Assembly (NCBI GenBank): GCA_963737365.1 | Contig: CAVTSD010000003.1 | Span: 186,001 to 250,000 of the forward strand | Length of the DNA stretch: 64,000 nucleotides | From: Roseiarcus sp963737365 | Lineage (GTDB): Bacteria; Pseudomonadota; Alphaproteobacteria; Rhizobiales; Beijerinckiaceae | Direction: 5' to 3' | Shown: positions 17,570-26,872 of the stretch, in pieces | Numbering within the stretch: position 1 is the stretch's first letter | Layout: each line of letters opens with the position of its first letter | The notes under the pieces: generated by a model | The model's database searches: none | Seen by the model: the letters and a program-made list of their open reading frames with translations, nothing else | What the model was told of the DNA's origin: nothing | Made by a program: the position numbers and the translations under genes

Positions 17570-18820
17570 TCATTCGGCCGCCGCCACCGCGGTTTTCGTC
17601 CTCGTCAGCACCGCATCAGCGATCGAGGTCGGGATCGGCTTCGTCTTCTCCGTAAAGCTGAGAACAGGCATGACGATTAGGAAGAACGCGAAATAGCCAA
17701 ACGTTAAGATGCGCGCGATCATTGCGAGCCCCTCGGTCGGCTCCTGCGAGCCGAGATAACCAAGGCCAATGCAGATCGCGATAAAGATCCAGAAGAAGAA
17801 GCGATAGGACGGGCGGTACTTCGCCGACTTGACCGGCGAGCGGTCGAGCCAGGGAATGAACGCCAGCACCACAATCGCCGCCAACAGGATGATCACGCCC
17901 CAGAGCTTGTTCGGGATCGCGCGCAGCATGGCGTAGAACGGCAGCAAATACCATTCCGGGACGACATGGGCGGGCGTCGCCAGCGGGTTGGCGGGAACCG
18001 AGTTGTCCGCGTCGAGGAGATAATTGGGAATATAAAAGACGAGCCAGCAGTAAAGAATGAGGAACACCGAGAGGCTGAAAACGTCCTTGATCGTAGCGTA
18101 GGGGGTGAAGGCGACTGTGTCGCGCTGAGGGTCTTTAACCTCGACGCCGTCAGGGTTGTTCTGCCCCGCGACGTGCAGCGCCCAGACGTGAAGCCCGACG
18201 AATGCCGCGATGATAAACGGTACGAGGTAGTGCAGGGCGAAGAACCGGTTCAGCGTCGGGCTGCCGACGGCGAATCCACCCCACAGCCAGTGGGCGATCG
18301 AGTTGCCGACGACTGGAATTGCCGATGTGAGGTTGGTGATGACGGTCGCTCCGGCGAAGCTCATCCCGCCCCAGGGCAAGACGTAACCGAAGAAAGCTGT
18401 CGCCATCATCAGCAAGTAGATGATGACGCCGATGATCCAAAGAAGTTCGCGCGGCGGCTTGAAGGAGCCGTAGTAAAGGCCGCGAGCCATATGGATGTAG
18501 CAGGCGAAAAAGAAGAGCGACGCGCCATTGCTGTGCAGATAGCGGATCAGCCAGCCGTAGTTAACATTGCGCATGATGTTGTCGACCGAAGCGAACGCCT
18601 GGGTCGACGATGGGACAAAGTGCATGGCGAGAACGACGCCAGTGACGATCTGCGCCACCAGCATGAACGACAGGATCGCGCCAAAGGTCCACATATAGTT
18701 GAGATTGCGCGGGACCGGATAGGCGATGAACGAGGAATGGACCAAGCCGCCCAACGGCAGACGCGATTCAAACCAGCGCCCGATCGCGCTCTTTGGAACG
18801 TAGGTCGAAGGACCGCTCAT
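17570..18820 (-). CDS. petB: cytochrome b of the cytochrome bc1 complex
   Basis: A 416-residue integral membrane subunit carrying haems bL and bH and the quinol sites. Haem-ligand histidines are visible in YLHSNGASLFFFACYIH and HYLVPFIIAAFVGLHVW; the Qo-site PEWY is present (VVPEWYLLPFYAML). Eight or so membrane helices are apparent. The leader contains AGAGATCCACCA twice in tandem, the second copy touching the ATG. The usual upstream partner, the Rieske gene petA, is missing from this strand. Confidence 0.95.
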   Translation of the reverse strand: MSGPSTYVPKSAIGRWFESRLPLGGLVHSSFIAYPVPRNLNYMWTFGAILSFMLVAQIVTGVVLAMHFVPSSTQAFASVDNIMRNVNYGWLIRYLHSNGASLFFFACYIHMARGLYYGSFKPPRELLWIIGVIIYLLMMATAFFGYVLPWGGMSFAGATVITNLTSAIPVVGNSIAHWLWGGFAVGSPTLNRFFALHYLVPFIIAAFVGLHVWALHVAGQNNPDGVEVKDPQRDTVAFTPYATIKDVFSLSVFLILYCWLVFYIPNYLLDADNSVPANPLATPAHVVPEWYLLPFYAMLRAIPNKLWGVIILLAAIVVLAFIPWLDRSPVKSAKYRPSYRFFFWIFIAICIGLGYLGSQEPTEGLAMIARILTFGYFAFFLIVMPVLSFTEKTKPIPTSIADAVLTRTKTAVAAAE

Positions 18821-19205
18821 GGTGGATCTCTAAGGTGGTGGATCTCTGAAGGAGGTGGAGGAGAAGAATTATCGAGGCAGGAATGGATGCGTCGCCCGTG
18901 GGCCAGCTTTTACTCTAGCGTGGATGGGCAAAGCATTTTACGGACCGCGGACAAAGCTGCGGCCCCGAAGATCCCTCCACCAGGGTTCAGCCGGAAGGAA
19001 CATCGTCGACTTCTTCCATTGATGGTCACTTCAACCCCCAACGTGCGTGTCGCCCCGGCGCGGCGGGGTCACGATTGGTTCGATGCGGCTTTTCGCATCG
19101 ATCGAATTGGATGTCCATAGCCCGAAGCTTCCCGCTTCTCTCTCCGACTCCCGGCGTTTTCCGAATGACCTTTTCCGCCGCCAACCGTCCGCTTTTGCGC
19201 GCGAT
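18821..19205. promoter_or_regulatory. intergenic region between divergent petB and trmL
   Basis: This holds the 5' leaders of petB (minus) and trmL (plus). On the minus strand a 12-base direct repeat, AGAGATCCACCA, ends at the petB ATG. No Rieske gene or fragment of one can be read in any frame. I could not assign a -35/-10 pair with confidence. Confidence 0.45.
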
Positions 19206-19703
19206 ATGACGAAGCTCGCGGCGCCCCTTATGCTCGCTTTGTTCGAGCCTGATATCGCTCAAAATACCGGCGCTATGATGCGCACCTGCGCATGCCTCGG
19301 CGTGGATGCGGCGCTCATCGAACCGGCAGGGTTTCGGATCGACGACAGCCGCTTTCGCCGCGCCGCGATGGACTATATCAATTCTTTGTCGCTCGAGACC
19401 CACAATTCATGGGCGAGCTTTGCTGCCTGGCGCGCGGCTAACCAGCGCCGGCTGGTCTTGTTAACGACAAAAGGCGAGACATGTTTGTGGGATTTCGCCT
19501 TTCGTGACAAGGATATACTCCTTGTCGGCCGGGAATCCTCCGGCGTCCCGGAGGCGGTGCGGGTTTCAGCGGATGTTCGCGTGCATATCCCCATTCAACC
19601 TCCGCTTCGTTCCTTGAACGTCGGGATCGCGGCGACGATCGGCATGACCGAAGGGTTGCGACAGCTTGGACGCCTGCCATCCTCACGAAAAGGTGAAGCG
19701 TGA
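19206..19703 (+). CDS. trmL: tRNA (cytidine/uridine-34 2'-O)-methyltransferase TrmL
   Basis: A 165-residue SPOUT methyltransferase that modifies the wobble base of tRNA-Leu. The start MTKLAAPLMLALFEPDIAQ at 19206 fits the family; the open frame upstream is not family-like. Knot motifs are present: NTGAMMRTCACLG, LLVGRESSGVPEAV, and the C-terminal IPIQPPLRSLNVGIAATI. A GTGA overlap joins it to the following response regulator gene. Confidence 0.92.
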   Translation: MTKLAAPLMLALFEPDIAQNTGAMMRTCACLGVDAALIEPAGFRIDDSRFRRAAMDYINSLSLETHNSWASFAAWRAANQRRLVLLTTKGETCLWDFAFRDKDILLVGRESSGVPEAVRVSADVRVHIPIQPPLRSLNVGIAATIGMTEGLRQLGRLPSSRKGEA

Positions 19704-20470
19704 GGAGCCGCGCCCAGGGCGAGAAGCGCGGCCGTGACAAGGACGGGCCGAGGGACAACTCTCGTTCCGCGCCGACGTCGGCGATCGCACAGGAGGAGAC
19801 GCTGGGCGAAGAGAGCGCCGTTCGCGTGCTCATCGCCGACGACCATCCCCTCATGGTCGGCGGTTTACGCCAGGCTGTGCTCGCGGCGGCGCCCGGCGCT
19901 AAGATCGTGGTCGCGCACGATTTCGACAGCATGGTTGCAGCGCTGGACGCCTCGCCAGACACCGACCTCGTGCTGCTCGACCTGACCATGCCGGGCGTGC
20001 GCGGCTTTTCCGGGCTCTTGTTCCTGCGCTCGGGGCGCCCGTCCACTCCGGTCATCGTTGTGTCGGGCAACGAAGAGCGCGCGGTCATCCGTCATTGCAT
20101 GGAATTCGGCGCCGCAGGCTTCATCCCGAAAACCAATTCGCTCGAAACGATGCGAGAGGCGATCGCCCAGGTTCTGGACGGCGGCCGATGGACCCCTCCC
20201 GATTTCGATGCGAGCGCGGCGCCAAACGGCGAATCGAGCGCCATGGCCAGGCGGCTTGCTTCGCTGACCCCGCAGCAGATTCGGGTGCTGATGATGCTGT
20301 CGCAAGGCCTGCTCAACAAGCAGATCGCTTACGAGCTTGGCGTCTCCGAAGCGACCGTCAAAGCGCATGTGTCCGCGATCTTCCAGAAGCTCGGCGTCGA
20401 GAGCCGAACCCAGGCGGTCATTCTCGCGACGAAGATCGAAGCCGCGCAGGAACTCGTGATTGGGGAGTAG
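19700..20470 (+). CDS. NarL/FixJ-type response regulator, CrbR-like
   Basis: 256 residues from a GTG at 19700 that overlaps the trmL stop. The receiver domain begins at VRVLIADDHPLMVGGL (acidic pair DD), with the phospho-acceptor Asp in LVLLDLTMPGVRGFSG and the Lys in FIPKTNS. The C-terminal LuxR helix-turn-helix reads LTPQQIRVLMMLSQGLLNKQ and SEATVKAHVSAIFQKLG. The first 40 residues are charged and probably not structured, so a later start is possible. No kinase is adjacent. It faces acs tail-to-tail; NarL-type regulators of the CrbR group control acetyl-CoA synthetase in other bacteria, so acs is a sensible target. Confidence 0.85.
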   Translation: MRSRAQGEKRGRDKDGPRDNSRSAPTSAIAQEETLGEESAVRVLIADDHPLMVGGLRQAVLAAAPGAKIVVAHDFDSMVAALDASPDTDLVLLDLTMPGVRGFSGLLFLRSGRPSTPVIVVSGNEERAVIRHCMEFGAAGFIPKTNSLETMREAIAQVLDGGRWTPPDFDASAAPNGESSAMARRLASLTPQQIRVLMMLSQGLLNKQIAYELGVSEATVKAHVSAIFQKLGVESRTQAVILATKIEAAQELVIGE

Positions 20471-20498
20471 GGCAAACGTCGGGCATGGAACCGGCCCG

Positions 20499-20552
20499 TC
20501 ATTGCGAGGAGCCAAAGGGCGCCTTTCCGCGCCCTACGTCTCGAAATGACCA
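20499..20552. repeat. palindromic intergenic repeat (CGTCATTGCGAGG type)
   Basis: Begins CGTCATTGCGAGGAGCC and ends CTCGAAATGACC; the two ends are inverted repeats with one mismatch, and an inner GGGCGCCTTTCCGCGCCC forms a second stem. It lies between the convergent response regulator and acs genes and may also end both transcripts. Confidence 0.6.
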
Positions 20553-20572
20553 GTATCAATTCTGATGCCGCA

Positions 20573-22523
20573 TCACCCCTTTCCGCGGTTTTGCCTGTTG
20601 CCGATAAGATCGGTCACCACCGCGGGATCGGCCAGAGTCGAGGTGTCGCCGAGCGAGCCATATTCGTTCTCCGCGATCTTGCGCAGGATTCGGCGCATGA
20701 TTTTGCCGGAGCGTGTCTTTGGCAACATCGGCGCGAATTGAACGAGATCGGGCGAAGCGAACGGCCCGATCTCCTTGCGCACCCAGGCGACGAGCTCCTT
20801 GCGCAGTTCCTCGCTCGAACTCAACGCCGCTCATCAAGGTGACATAAGCGTAGATGCCCTGCCCTTTGATGTCGTGCGGGTAGCCGACGACCGCCGCTTC
20901 CGAGACTTTCGGGTGGGCGACGAGCGCGCTCTCGACTTCGGCCGTTCCCATCCGGTGGCCTGAGACATTGATCACGTCATCGACCCGCCCGGTGATCCAA
21001 TAATAGCCGTCCGCATCGCGGCGCGCGCCATCGCCAGTGAAGTACTTGCCCGGATAGGCGGAAAAGTATGTGTTCACGAAGCGCGCGTGGTCGCCGAACA
21101 CGGTGCGCGCCTGGCCCGGCCAGGAGTTGGCGATGACCAGATTGCCCTCGCACGCCCCTTGCTGAACCTTGCCCTCGGCGTTGACGATCTCAGGAATGAC
21201 GCCAAAGAACGGTCGCGTCGCCGATCCAGGCTTGAGTTTGGTCGCTCCGGGCAGGGGTGAAATGAGAATGCCGCCGGTCTCGGTTTGCCACCACGTGTCG
21301 ACGACGGGGCAGCGGCCATCGCCTACGACGCGGTGATACCATTCCCAGGCCTCGGGATTGATCGGCTCGCCGACGGAACCGAGAAGACGAAGCGAGGCGC
21401 GGCTTGTTTTTTTCACTGGCTCTTCTCCCGCGCCCATGAGCGACCGGATCGCGGTCGGCGCGGTGTAGAAGGTGTTGACCTTGTGCTTGTCGATGATCTC
21501 CCAAAAGCGGCTCATCGTCGGATAATTGGGAACGCCCTCGAACATGAGCGTCGTCGCCCCGTTGGCCAGAGGGCCGTAGAGAATGTAGCTGTGGCCGGTG
21601 ACCCAGCCGACGTCGGCGGTGCACCAGTAGATGTCGCCATCATGATAGTCGAAGACATATTGGTGCGTCATCGAGACATAGACGAGGTAGCCTCCGGTGG
21701 TGTGCAGAACGCCCTTCGGCGCGCCGGTCGAACCCGACGTGTAAAGGATGAACAGCGGGTCCTCCGCGTTTATGGGTTCCGCCGGACAGTCCGCGGTCAC
21801 GGATCTTTCGGCCTCATGCAGCCAAACGTCGCGCCCGTGTCGCCAGCCGACGTGGTCGCCCGTGTGCCTGACGACGATCACGGTCTTGACGCCGCCGACT
21901 TTCTCAATCGCCGCGTCGACATTGGCTTTAAGAGGAACCTTCCGGCCGCCGCGAAGACCCTCGTCGGCGGTAATGACGACATGGGATTTGGCGTCCGCGA
22001 TGCGGCCTGCGATGGCCTCTGGCGAGAAGCCGCCGAACACGACCGAATGGATTGCGCCGATGCGCGCGCAAGCCAGCATCGCGTAGGCGGCTTCGGGAAT
22101 CATCGGCAGGTAAATGGTGACGCGGTCGCCCTTCTTGACGCCGTGAGCTTTCAGCACATTGGCGAAACGCCCAACGTGGTGGGCAAGCTCCGCGTAAGTG
22201 ATGTGTTTGGACTTCGAGGGATCGTCGCCTTCCCAGATGATCGCCGTCTGGTTCGCGCGCTTCGGCAGATGCCGATCGATGCAATTGTAAGCGACGTTGG
22301 TGACGCCGTCCTCGAACCATTTGATCGAGACGTTCTTGGCGTCGAACGACGTGTTCTTGACCTTGGAGAAGGGCGTGAACCAATCGATGCGCTTGCCGTG
22401 CTCAGCCCAGAAGCCCTCCGGATCGCTTACCGACCGCTTGGTCATCTCCTCGTACTTTGCCGCGTCGACCCAGGCGCGCTTCGCCCATTCGGCTGGAACG
22501 TCATACGCCTTGTCGTCGGACAT
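20573..22523 (-). pseudogene. acs: acetyl-CoA synthetase, broken by a one-base insertion near the C-terminus
   Basis: Activates acetate to acetyl-CoA through acetyl-AMP. It begins MSDDKAYDVPAEWAKRAW with GGGAGGAG just upstream. AMP-binding signature YTSGSTGAPKGVLHTTGG, then WWQTETGGILISPLPG and YFTGDGARRDADGYYWITGR. At about 20816 one extra base changes the frame after LMSGVEF; SEELRKELVAWVRKEIGPF and the acetylation-site motif LPKTRSGKIMRRILRKIA follow in the next frame down to 20573. Uncorrected, the reading ends at 20556 with an unrelated tail and lacks the catalytic Lys of the C-terminal domain. Corrected length is about 650 residues, as expected. Confidence 0.92.
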
Positions 22524-22656
22524 GGGGCTCCTCCCAGAGCAATTGGTCGCGCGGAGTTCCGCTCTCGCGCAAAAAATCTAGAACGTGACTATGCCCTAAC
22601 GAGGGAAAAGGCGACAAGCTGGCCTATTTGATGCTTTGGTCTAAGGCGAGCGCTCG

Positions 22657-23070
22657 CTAAAGACCGCCGAGCTTGCAAATCACAGCCCACTCGGCGTCGG
22701 TCACAGGCTGGACGGAGAGGCGGGACTGCGTGACGAGCGCCATCTTGGCCAGGCGCTTGTCGCTCTTTGCCTCCTCCAGCGTCACCGGCCGCGGCAATGG
22801 GCGGACCGCGCGGATGTCCACCATACCGAACTTGGCCGTGGCATCCGTCGGGTCGGCTCGATAGGCCTTGCTGACCTCGACGATGCCGACGATCTCTTTT
22901 CCCTCGTTCGAGTGGTAGAAGAACGCCTGCTCGCCGACCTTCATCGCCTGCATGTTGAGCTTGGCGGTATGATTGCGCACACCGCTCCAGTCCGTGCCCG
23001 CGGCGCCAAGTCCGGCCACTTTCTCGTAAGACCAGGCCGAGGGCTCGCTTTTGAACAGCCAATGCGCCAT
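22657..23070 (-). CDS. EVE-domain protein
   Basis: 137 residues from MAHWLFKSEPSAWSYEKV (start at 23070; 24 upstream codons are open but not family-like). The EVE fold is PUA-like and is thought to bind modified bases in nucleic acids. Typical sequences are WSGVRNHTAKLNMQAMKVG, AFFYHSNEGKEIVGIVEV and the C-terminal VTDAEWAVICKLGGL. The full family length is present. It lies between acs and gpsA on the same strand. Confidence 0.88.
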   Translation of the reverse strand: MAHWLFKSEPSAWSYEKVAGLGAAGTDWSGVRNHTAKLNMQAMKVGEQAFFYHSNEGKEIVGIVEVSKAYRADPTDATAKFGMVDIRAVRPLPRPVTLEEAKSDKRLAKMALVTQSRLSVQPVTDAEWAVICKLGGL

Positions 23071-23155
23071 CGCCGAACTCGAGGCCCTTAAATTTCGTTC
23101 CCCAACGTAGCGAAGGCTAAGTGAGGAGCGCCGAAATTGCAAAAGCGCTTGGGCC

Positions 23156-24142
23156 TCATTCCTCCCCTCGAGGCGGGCGCGCCAAGAGCGCGCTCACCGC
23201 GGCCTGAACGTCGAGCGAGCCTTCGATCAGCCCCTGGACGCAATCCGCGATCGGCATGGCGACGCCGCGCTGGCGCGCCAACTCGGTGAGCGCGAGCGCG
23301 CTGAACTGGCCCTCGGCGAGACCGCCCGCTCCCGCTTCGGCGGCGCTCGCGCCGCGTCCGAGCGCCAAGCCGAAAGCGAAGTTGCGCGATTGCGGCGAGG
23401 AGCAGGTCAGAACGAGATCGCCAAGCCCTGAAAGGCCCATCAGCGTCGATCCGCGCGCCCCGAAAGCCTCGCCAAAACGGCGAAGCTCGGCGAAACCCCG
23501 AGCGACCAGCGCGGCTGCCGCGCTTGCCCCGAGCCCGCGTCCGGAGGCGACCCCGCAGGCGATCGCAAGCACGTTTTTCGCCGCGCCGCCGATCTCGACG
23601 CCACGAACGTCGGTCGAGTGGTAAAGCCGCAAAGTCGGTCCGCGCAGCGCGTCGCAGAGCGCGCGCGCAAGCTCTTCGTCGTTCGAGGCGAGCGTGACGG
23701 CGGTCGGCAGGCCAGCGGCGACGTCGGCGGCGAACGAGGGGCCGGAGAGAATGGCCGCGCGTCGCCCCGGCGCGGCGTCAGTCAGAACCTCGGTCATGAA
23801 CGCATGCGTGCCGCGCTCGATGCCCTTGGCGCAGGTAACCAGCGGCGCGGATCCCGGAGCCGCCGCTAGCCGCAGCGCGGTGTCGCGGCTGGACTGAGCG
23901 GGCGTCGCCACGAGAATCGCGTCGCACCGGCCAAGCGCTCCAAGATCCGATGTCGCCTCGACCGCTCGCGCCAAATCAACGCCGGGCAGCCGCTCGCTCC
24001 GACGTGTCGTCGCGATGGCGCGCATCTTGACGTCATCGCGCCCCCACAGAATGACTTCGCAGCCGGCGGCGGCCGCCGCATTGGCGAGCGCGATGCCCCA
24101 AGCCCCTGCGCCCGCGACACCGACCACATTCACAGGTCTCAC
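23156..24142 (-). CDS. gpsA: glycerol-3-phosphate dehydrogenase [NAD(P)+]
   Basis: A 328-residue cytosolic enzyme that reduces dihydroxyacetone phosphate to sn-glycerol-3-phosphate for phospholipid synthesis. Rossmann loop VAGAGAWGIALANAAA, ILSGPSFAADVAAG, the catalytic Lys in EIGGAAKNVLAIACG and GLSGLGDLVLTCSS. In many alphaproteobacteria it follows tsaD; here tsaD is absent, and the divergent tim44 operon lies upstream. Confidence 0.93.
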   Translation of the reverse strand: MRPVNVVGVAGAGAWGIALANAAAAAGCEVILWGRDDVKMRAIATTRRSERLPGVDLARAVEATSDLGALGRCDAILVATPAQSSRDTALRLAAAPGSAPLVTCAKGIERGTHAFMTEVLTDAAPGRRAAILSGPSFAADVAAGLPTAVTLASNDEELARALCDALRGPTLRLYHSTDVRGVEIGGAAKNVLAIACGVASGRGLGASAAAALVARGFAELRRFGEAFGARGSTLMGLSGLGDLVLTCSSPQSRNFAFGLALGRGASAAEAGAGGLAEGQFSALALTELARQRGVAMPIADCVQGLIEGSLDVQAAVSALLARPPRGEE

Positions 24143-24324
24143 GTCGCTCCTCGCCGCATTCGGCTCCTAGGGATTCCCAAAAATAGCTGCGATCGCAAAG
24201 ATGCGCCGGCTTCAGACCGGTAAGGCTGATCATCCATGCTCCTAGCCAAAACGATTGGCCGCGCCTAGTTATGGCGTTGAAGCGGCCGGGTGACTTTGCC
24301 TAGGCGGCGAGGAGCTGAAGGGCG

Positions 24325-25017
24325 ATGCCCGAGATCGATCTGCCGACCGTCATATTTGCACTGGTGGCGCTGTTTGTCGCCTGGAAGCTGCGCTCCGTGC
24401 TCGGCATGCGGCAGGATTCGGAGCGGCCCGGCGAACTGGCGGCCCCGTTGCGGCGCGCCCCAGGCCCGGCGAGCGCGCCCGTCGCCCACCCGGACGCGGC
24501 CCTGCCCGCGCCGCCTTCGCAGGTTCCTGGCGATCGCTGGAAAAGCGTCGCCGAGCCCGATCCTGCGGTCTGGAGCGGCCTCGACGCCATTGCCGGCGCT
24601 GACCGCAGTTTCTCGCCCGAGGCCTTTCTGTCCGGCGCCAAGGGCGCTTACGATATGGTCGTCCACGCTTTCGCCGCCGGCGATTCCGACGCCCTCAAAG
24701 GCCTGATGTCGCCCGAGGCCTTTGCCAATTTTGAGAGCGCGATCCACGCCCGCGCCGACGCCGGACACACGATGTCGACCACGGTGGTCTCAATCGACAA
24801 CGCCACGATTGTCGGGGCTCGGCTCATCGGCACAACAGCGCAACTCCAGGTGCGGTTCTCCGCCAGGCTTGCTTCCGTCACCCGCGACGCGCAAGGCGAA
24901 GTGGTCGATGGCTCCCCCAACACCGTCGTCGAGCATATCGACCGGTGGACGTTCGCGCGCGATGTGCGCTCTCGCGATCCGAACTGGCAGCTGACCGCGA
25001 CCGAATCCGAGCGCTAA
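24325..25017 (+). CDS. Tim44/TimA family inner-membrane protein
   Basis: 230 residues. It starts MPEIDLPTVIFALVALFVAWKL, a single N-terminal anchor, followed by a Pro/Ala-rich linker and a Tim44-like domain (FLSGAKGAYDMVVHAFAAGD, LKGLMSPEAFANFE, ending DPNWQLTATES). It is the bacterial relative of the mitochondrial import-motor subunit. It heads the tim44-mltA-smr cluster, whose order is conserved in alphaproteobacteria; the gap to mltA is 26 bases. Confidence 0.88.
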   Translation: MPEIDLPTVIFALVALFVAWKLRSVLGMRQDSERPGELAAPLRRAPGPASAPVAHPDAALPAPPSQVPGDRWKSVAEPDPAVWSGLDAIAGADRSFSPEAFLSGAKGAYDMVVHAFAAGDSDALKGLMSPEAFANFESAIHARADAGHTMSTTVVSIDNATIVGARLIGTTAQLQVRFSARLASVTRDAQGEVVDGSPNTVVEHIDRWTFARDVRSRDPNWQLTATESER

Positions 25018-25043
25018 GCGACGCCACAACGCCGACACGACCC

Positions 25044-26117
25044 ATGCCGCCCCGCCTCGAGGCGACTGACTTCGGCGACCTCGCGGGCTGGCGCGATGAC
25101 GACCATCAGGCGGCGTTTCGCGCCCTCCAGCGCTCGGCGCGGGCGATTGCGCAAACCCCTCCCCGGCCAGCGCAGCCCGCGACGGCTGAATGGATTGCGA
25201 ACGCGCAGGCGGCGCTTTCCGCGGACGTCGCCGCGGAGCGAGACGCGCGCCGATTTTTCGAGACGCGGTTTCGACCCTTTCGCATCGTTCCGGAGAAGGG
25301 CCAGGGGTTTCTCACCGGCTATTACGAGCCCTGCGTTCCAGCTTCGCGGGTTGAGACCGAGGCGTTTCGCTGGCCGATCCTCGCGCGCCCGTCCGATCTC
25401 GTGACCTTTGGTCTCGACTCTCCGCCAGCCGGGTTTCCAACGGACTTGAGCGGCGCCAGGCGCCTCGGCGACGGCTTGCTCGTTCCTTACCCCGATCGAG
25501 CCGCGATCGAGGCTGAGCGCCGCGATCCGATCGTCTGGGTTCGCGATGCGGTGGAGGCCTTTCTTATTCAAGTGCAAGGGTCCGCGCAGGTCGAGTTTCC
25601 CGATCGCTCCCGCGCGCGCCTCGCGTATGATGGACGCAACGGCCTGCCTTACACGTCGATCGGCAAGATCTTGATCGAGGCCGGAGAGATCGCCGAAAGC
25701 GCCATGTCGCTCGCGAGCCTCAAAGCGTGGCTGCGCCGCGACAGAGCCCGGGGACTGGAGGTCATGCGGCGCAATCGCTCGTTCGTGTTCTTCCAGCTTG
25801 TCGAGGATTTCGATCCCGATCTCGGTCCGGTCGCCGGCGCCGGCGTTGCGCTCACGCCGCTCCGTTCAATCGCGGTCGACCGGACGATTTGGGCCTATGG
25901 CTTGCCGTTCTGGATCGACGCCAAACTACCCTGGGTGGATGACACGCTGGAGCCCTTCCGCCGTCTCATGATCGCCCAGGATACTGGCTCGGCGATTGTG
26001 GGCGCGGCGCGCGCCGACCTCTTCTTTGGCAGCGGCGATAAGGCGGGCGCGCGCGCCGGCGCCATTCGCCATGCCGCTGCCTTCACCGTGCTTCTACCGC
26101 AGGGGGACGCCTCGTGA
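25044..26117 (+). CDS. mltA: membrane-bound lytic murein transglycosylase A
   Basis: 357 residues from ATG 25044 (MPPRLEATDFGDLAGW); an upstream extension of the frame only overlaps tim44. Cleaves the MurNAc-GlcNAc bond with formation of 1,6-anhydroMurNAc. MltA domain: GFLTGYYEPCVPASR, AFLIQVQGSAQVEF, then the 3D barrel VAGAGVALTPLRSIAVD and QDTGSAIVGAARADLFFGSG with the catalytic Asp. No obvious signal peptide is present with this start, which is common in alphaproteobacterial annotations but leaves the export route open. Confidence 0.92.
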   Translation: MPPRLEATDFGDLAGWRDDDHQAAFRALQRSARAIAQTPPRPAQPATAEWIANAQAALSADVAAERDARRFFETRFRPFRIVPEKGQGFLTGYYEPCVPASRVETEAFRWPILARPSDLVTFGLDSPPAGFPTDLSGARRLGDGLLVPYPDRAAIEAERRDPIVWVRDAVEAFLIQVQGSAQVEFPDRSRARLAYDGRNGLPYTSIGKILIEAGEIAESAMSLASLKAWLRRDRARGLEVMRRNRSFVFFQLVEDFDPDLGPVAGAGVALTPLRSIAVDRTIWAYGLPFWIDAKLPWVDDTLEPFRRLMIAQDTGSAIVGAARADLFFGSGDKAGARAGAIRHAAAFTVLLPQGDAS

Positions 26118-26698
26118 AGGAGACGCCGCCCCGTCCGCAACGTTTGCGGCGCTTGAGCGACGAGGAGATCGCGCTCTGGACCGAGGTCGCGCGCTCGGTC
26201 GCGCGGCGGCGCGGCGCGGCCCTGCCGACACCGTCAAATCCCGTCAAGCCAACCCCTCCCCCTGCCCCGCCTCCAAGCGCGACAATCGAGCCTGCTGCGG
26301 CTCGACCGACGAAGCCCTCCGCGCCGCCGTTGGCTCCGATCGAACGGCGGCTCAAGCGCGACCTTTCGCGCGGACGCGCGGCGATCGACGCGGCGCTCGA
26401 TCTGCATGGGCTGAACCAAGCCGATGCGCATCAGGCGTTGCGCGGCTTCCTCCGCCAGTCACAGGCGCAAGGGGCGAGGCTGGTCATCATCGTGACCGGC
26501 AAAGGCGGTTCGGCGGAAGAGTGGAGCGGGTGGCCGAACGAGCGCGGCGTGCTGAAGCGCGTCACCCCGCAATGGCTACGCGAGCCTGACCTGCGCTCGG
26601 TCGTGCTGGGCTTCGAGGAAGCCGGACGCGCGCATGGCGGGTCGGGCGCGCTCTATGTGCGGCTGAGACGCCTCCAGGTTCCTTCGGCGCGGCCCTAA
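26114..26698 (+). CDS. Smr-domain protein
   Basis: 194 residues starting at GTG 26114, which overlaps the mltA stop as GTGA. The first 80 residues are Pro/Ala-rich. The Smr (MutS2 C-terminal) domain follows: LDLHGLNQADAHQALRGF, VIIVTGKGG, RGVLKRVTPQWL and HGGSGALYVRLRR. Smr domains act as nucleases or bind nucleic acids, and those coupled to MutS2 work in RNA or ribosome rescue. It is the last gene of the tim44-mltA-smr unit. Confidence 0.9.
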   Translation: MKETPPRPQRLRRLSDEEIALWTEVARSVARRRGAALPTPSNPVKPTPPPAPPPSATIEPAAARPTKPSAPPLAPIERRLKRDLSRGRAAIDAALDLHGLNQADAHQALRGFLRQSQAQGARLVIIVTGKGGSAEEWSGWPNERGVLKRVTPQWLREPDLRSVVLGFEEAGRAHGGSGALYVRLRRLQVPSARP

Positions 26699-26810
26699 CC
26701 CAGCTTGGCCCCCCTTGTGGGACAGCCGGGCCCGCGACGCTGGCGCGATCGACCCGTTTGGATAGTCTTGGGCGGCCCCGTTTTGCTGCGAGAAACCCCG
26801 ATTTTGGGGG

Positions 26811-26840
26811 TTGGATTTCCTTGGATTTCCTTGGATTCTC
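26811..26840. repeat. three tandem 10-bp units TTGGATTTCC
   Basis: TTGGATTTCC occurs at 26811 and 26821, and a third copy TTGGATTCTC at 26831. The array is perfectly in phase. It lies four bases before the 28-bp dispersed element, and is reminiscent of arm-type or accessory protein binding sites. Confidence 0.7.
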
Positions 26841-26844
26841 TCGT

Positions 26845-26872
26845 CCGAATCGAGACTTATCAATGGGTTACG
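26845..26872. repeat. 28-bp dispersed element, copy 2
   Basis: Starts CCGAATCGAGACTTA and ends CAATGGGTTACG. Differs from the copy at 11080 at two positions only. Both copies lie outside genes and have the same orientation. Confidence 0.6.

Noticed and set aside
17966..19120. Long plus-strand frame of 384 codons across cytochrome b
   Set aside because: It is antisense to petB and its translation is Arg/Asp-rich without any motif; typical of the GC-rich reverse complement of a real gene.
21285..22631. Plus-strand frame of 448 codons opposite acs
   Set aside because: Antisense shadow of acs; no family features.
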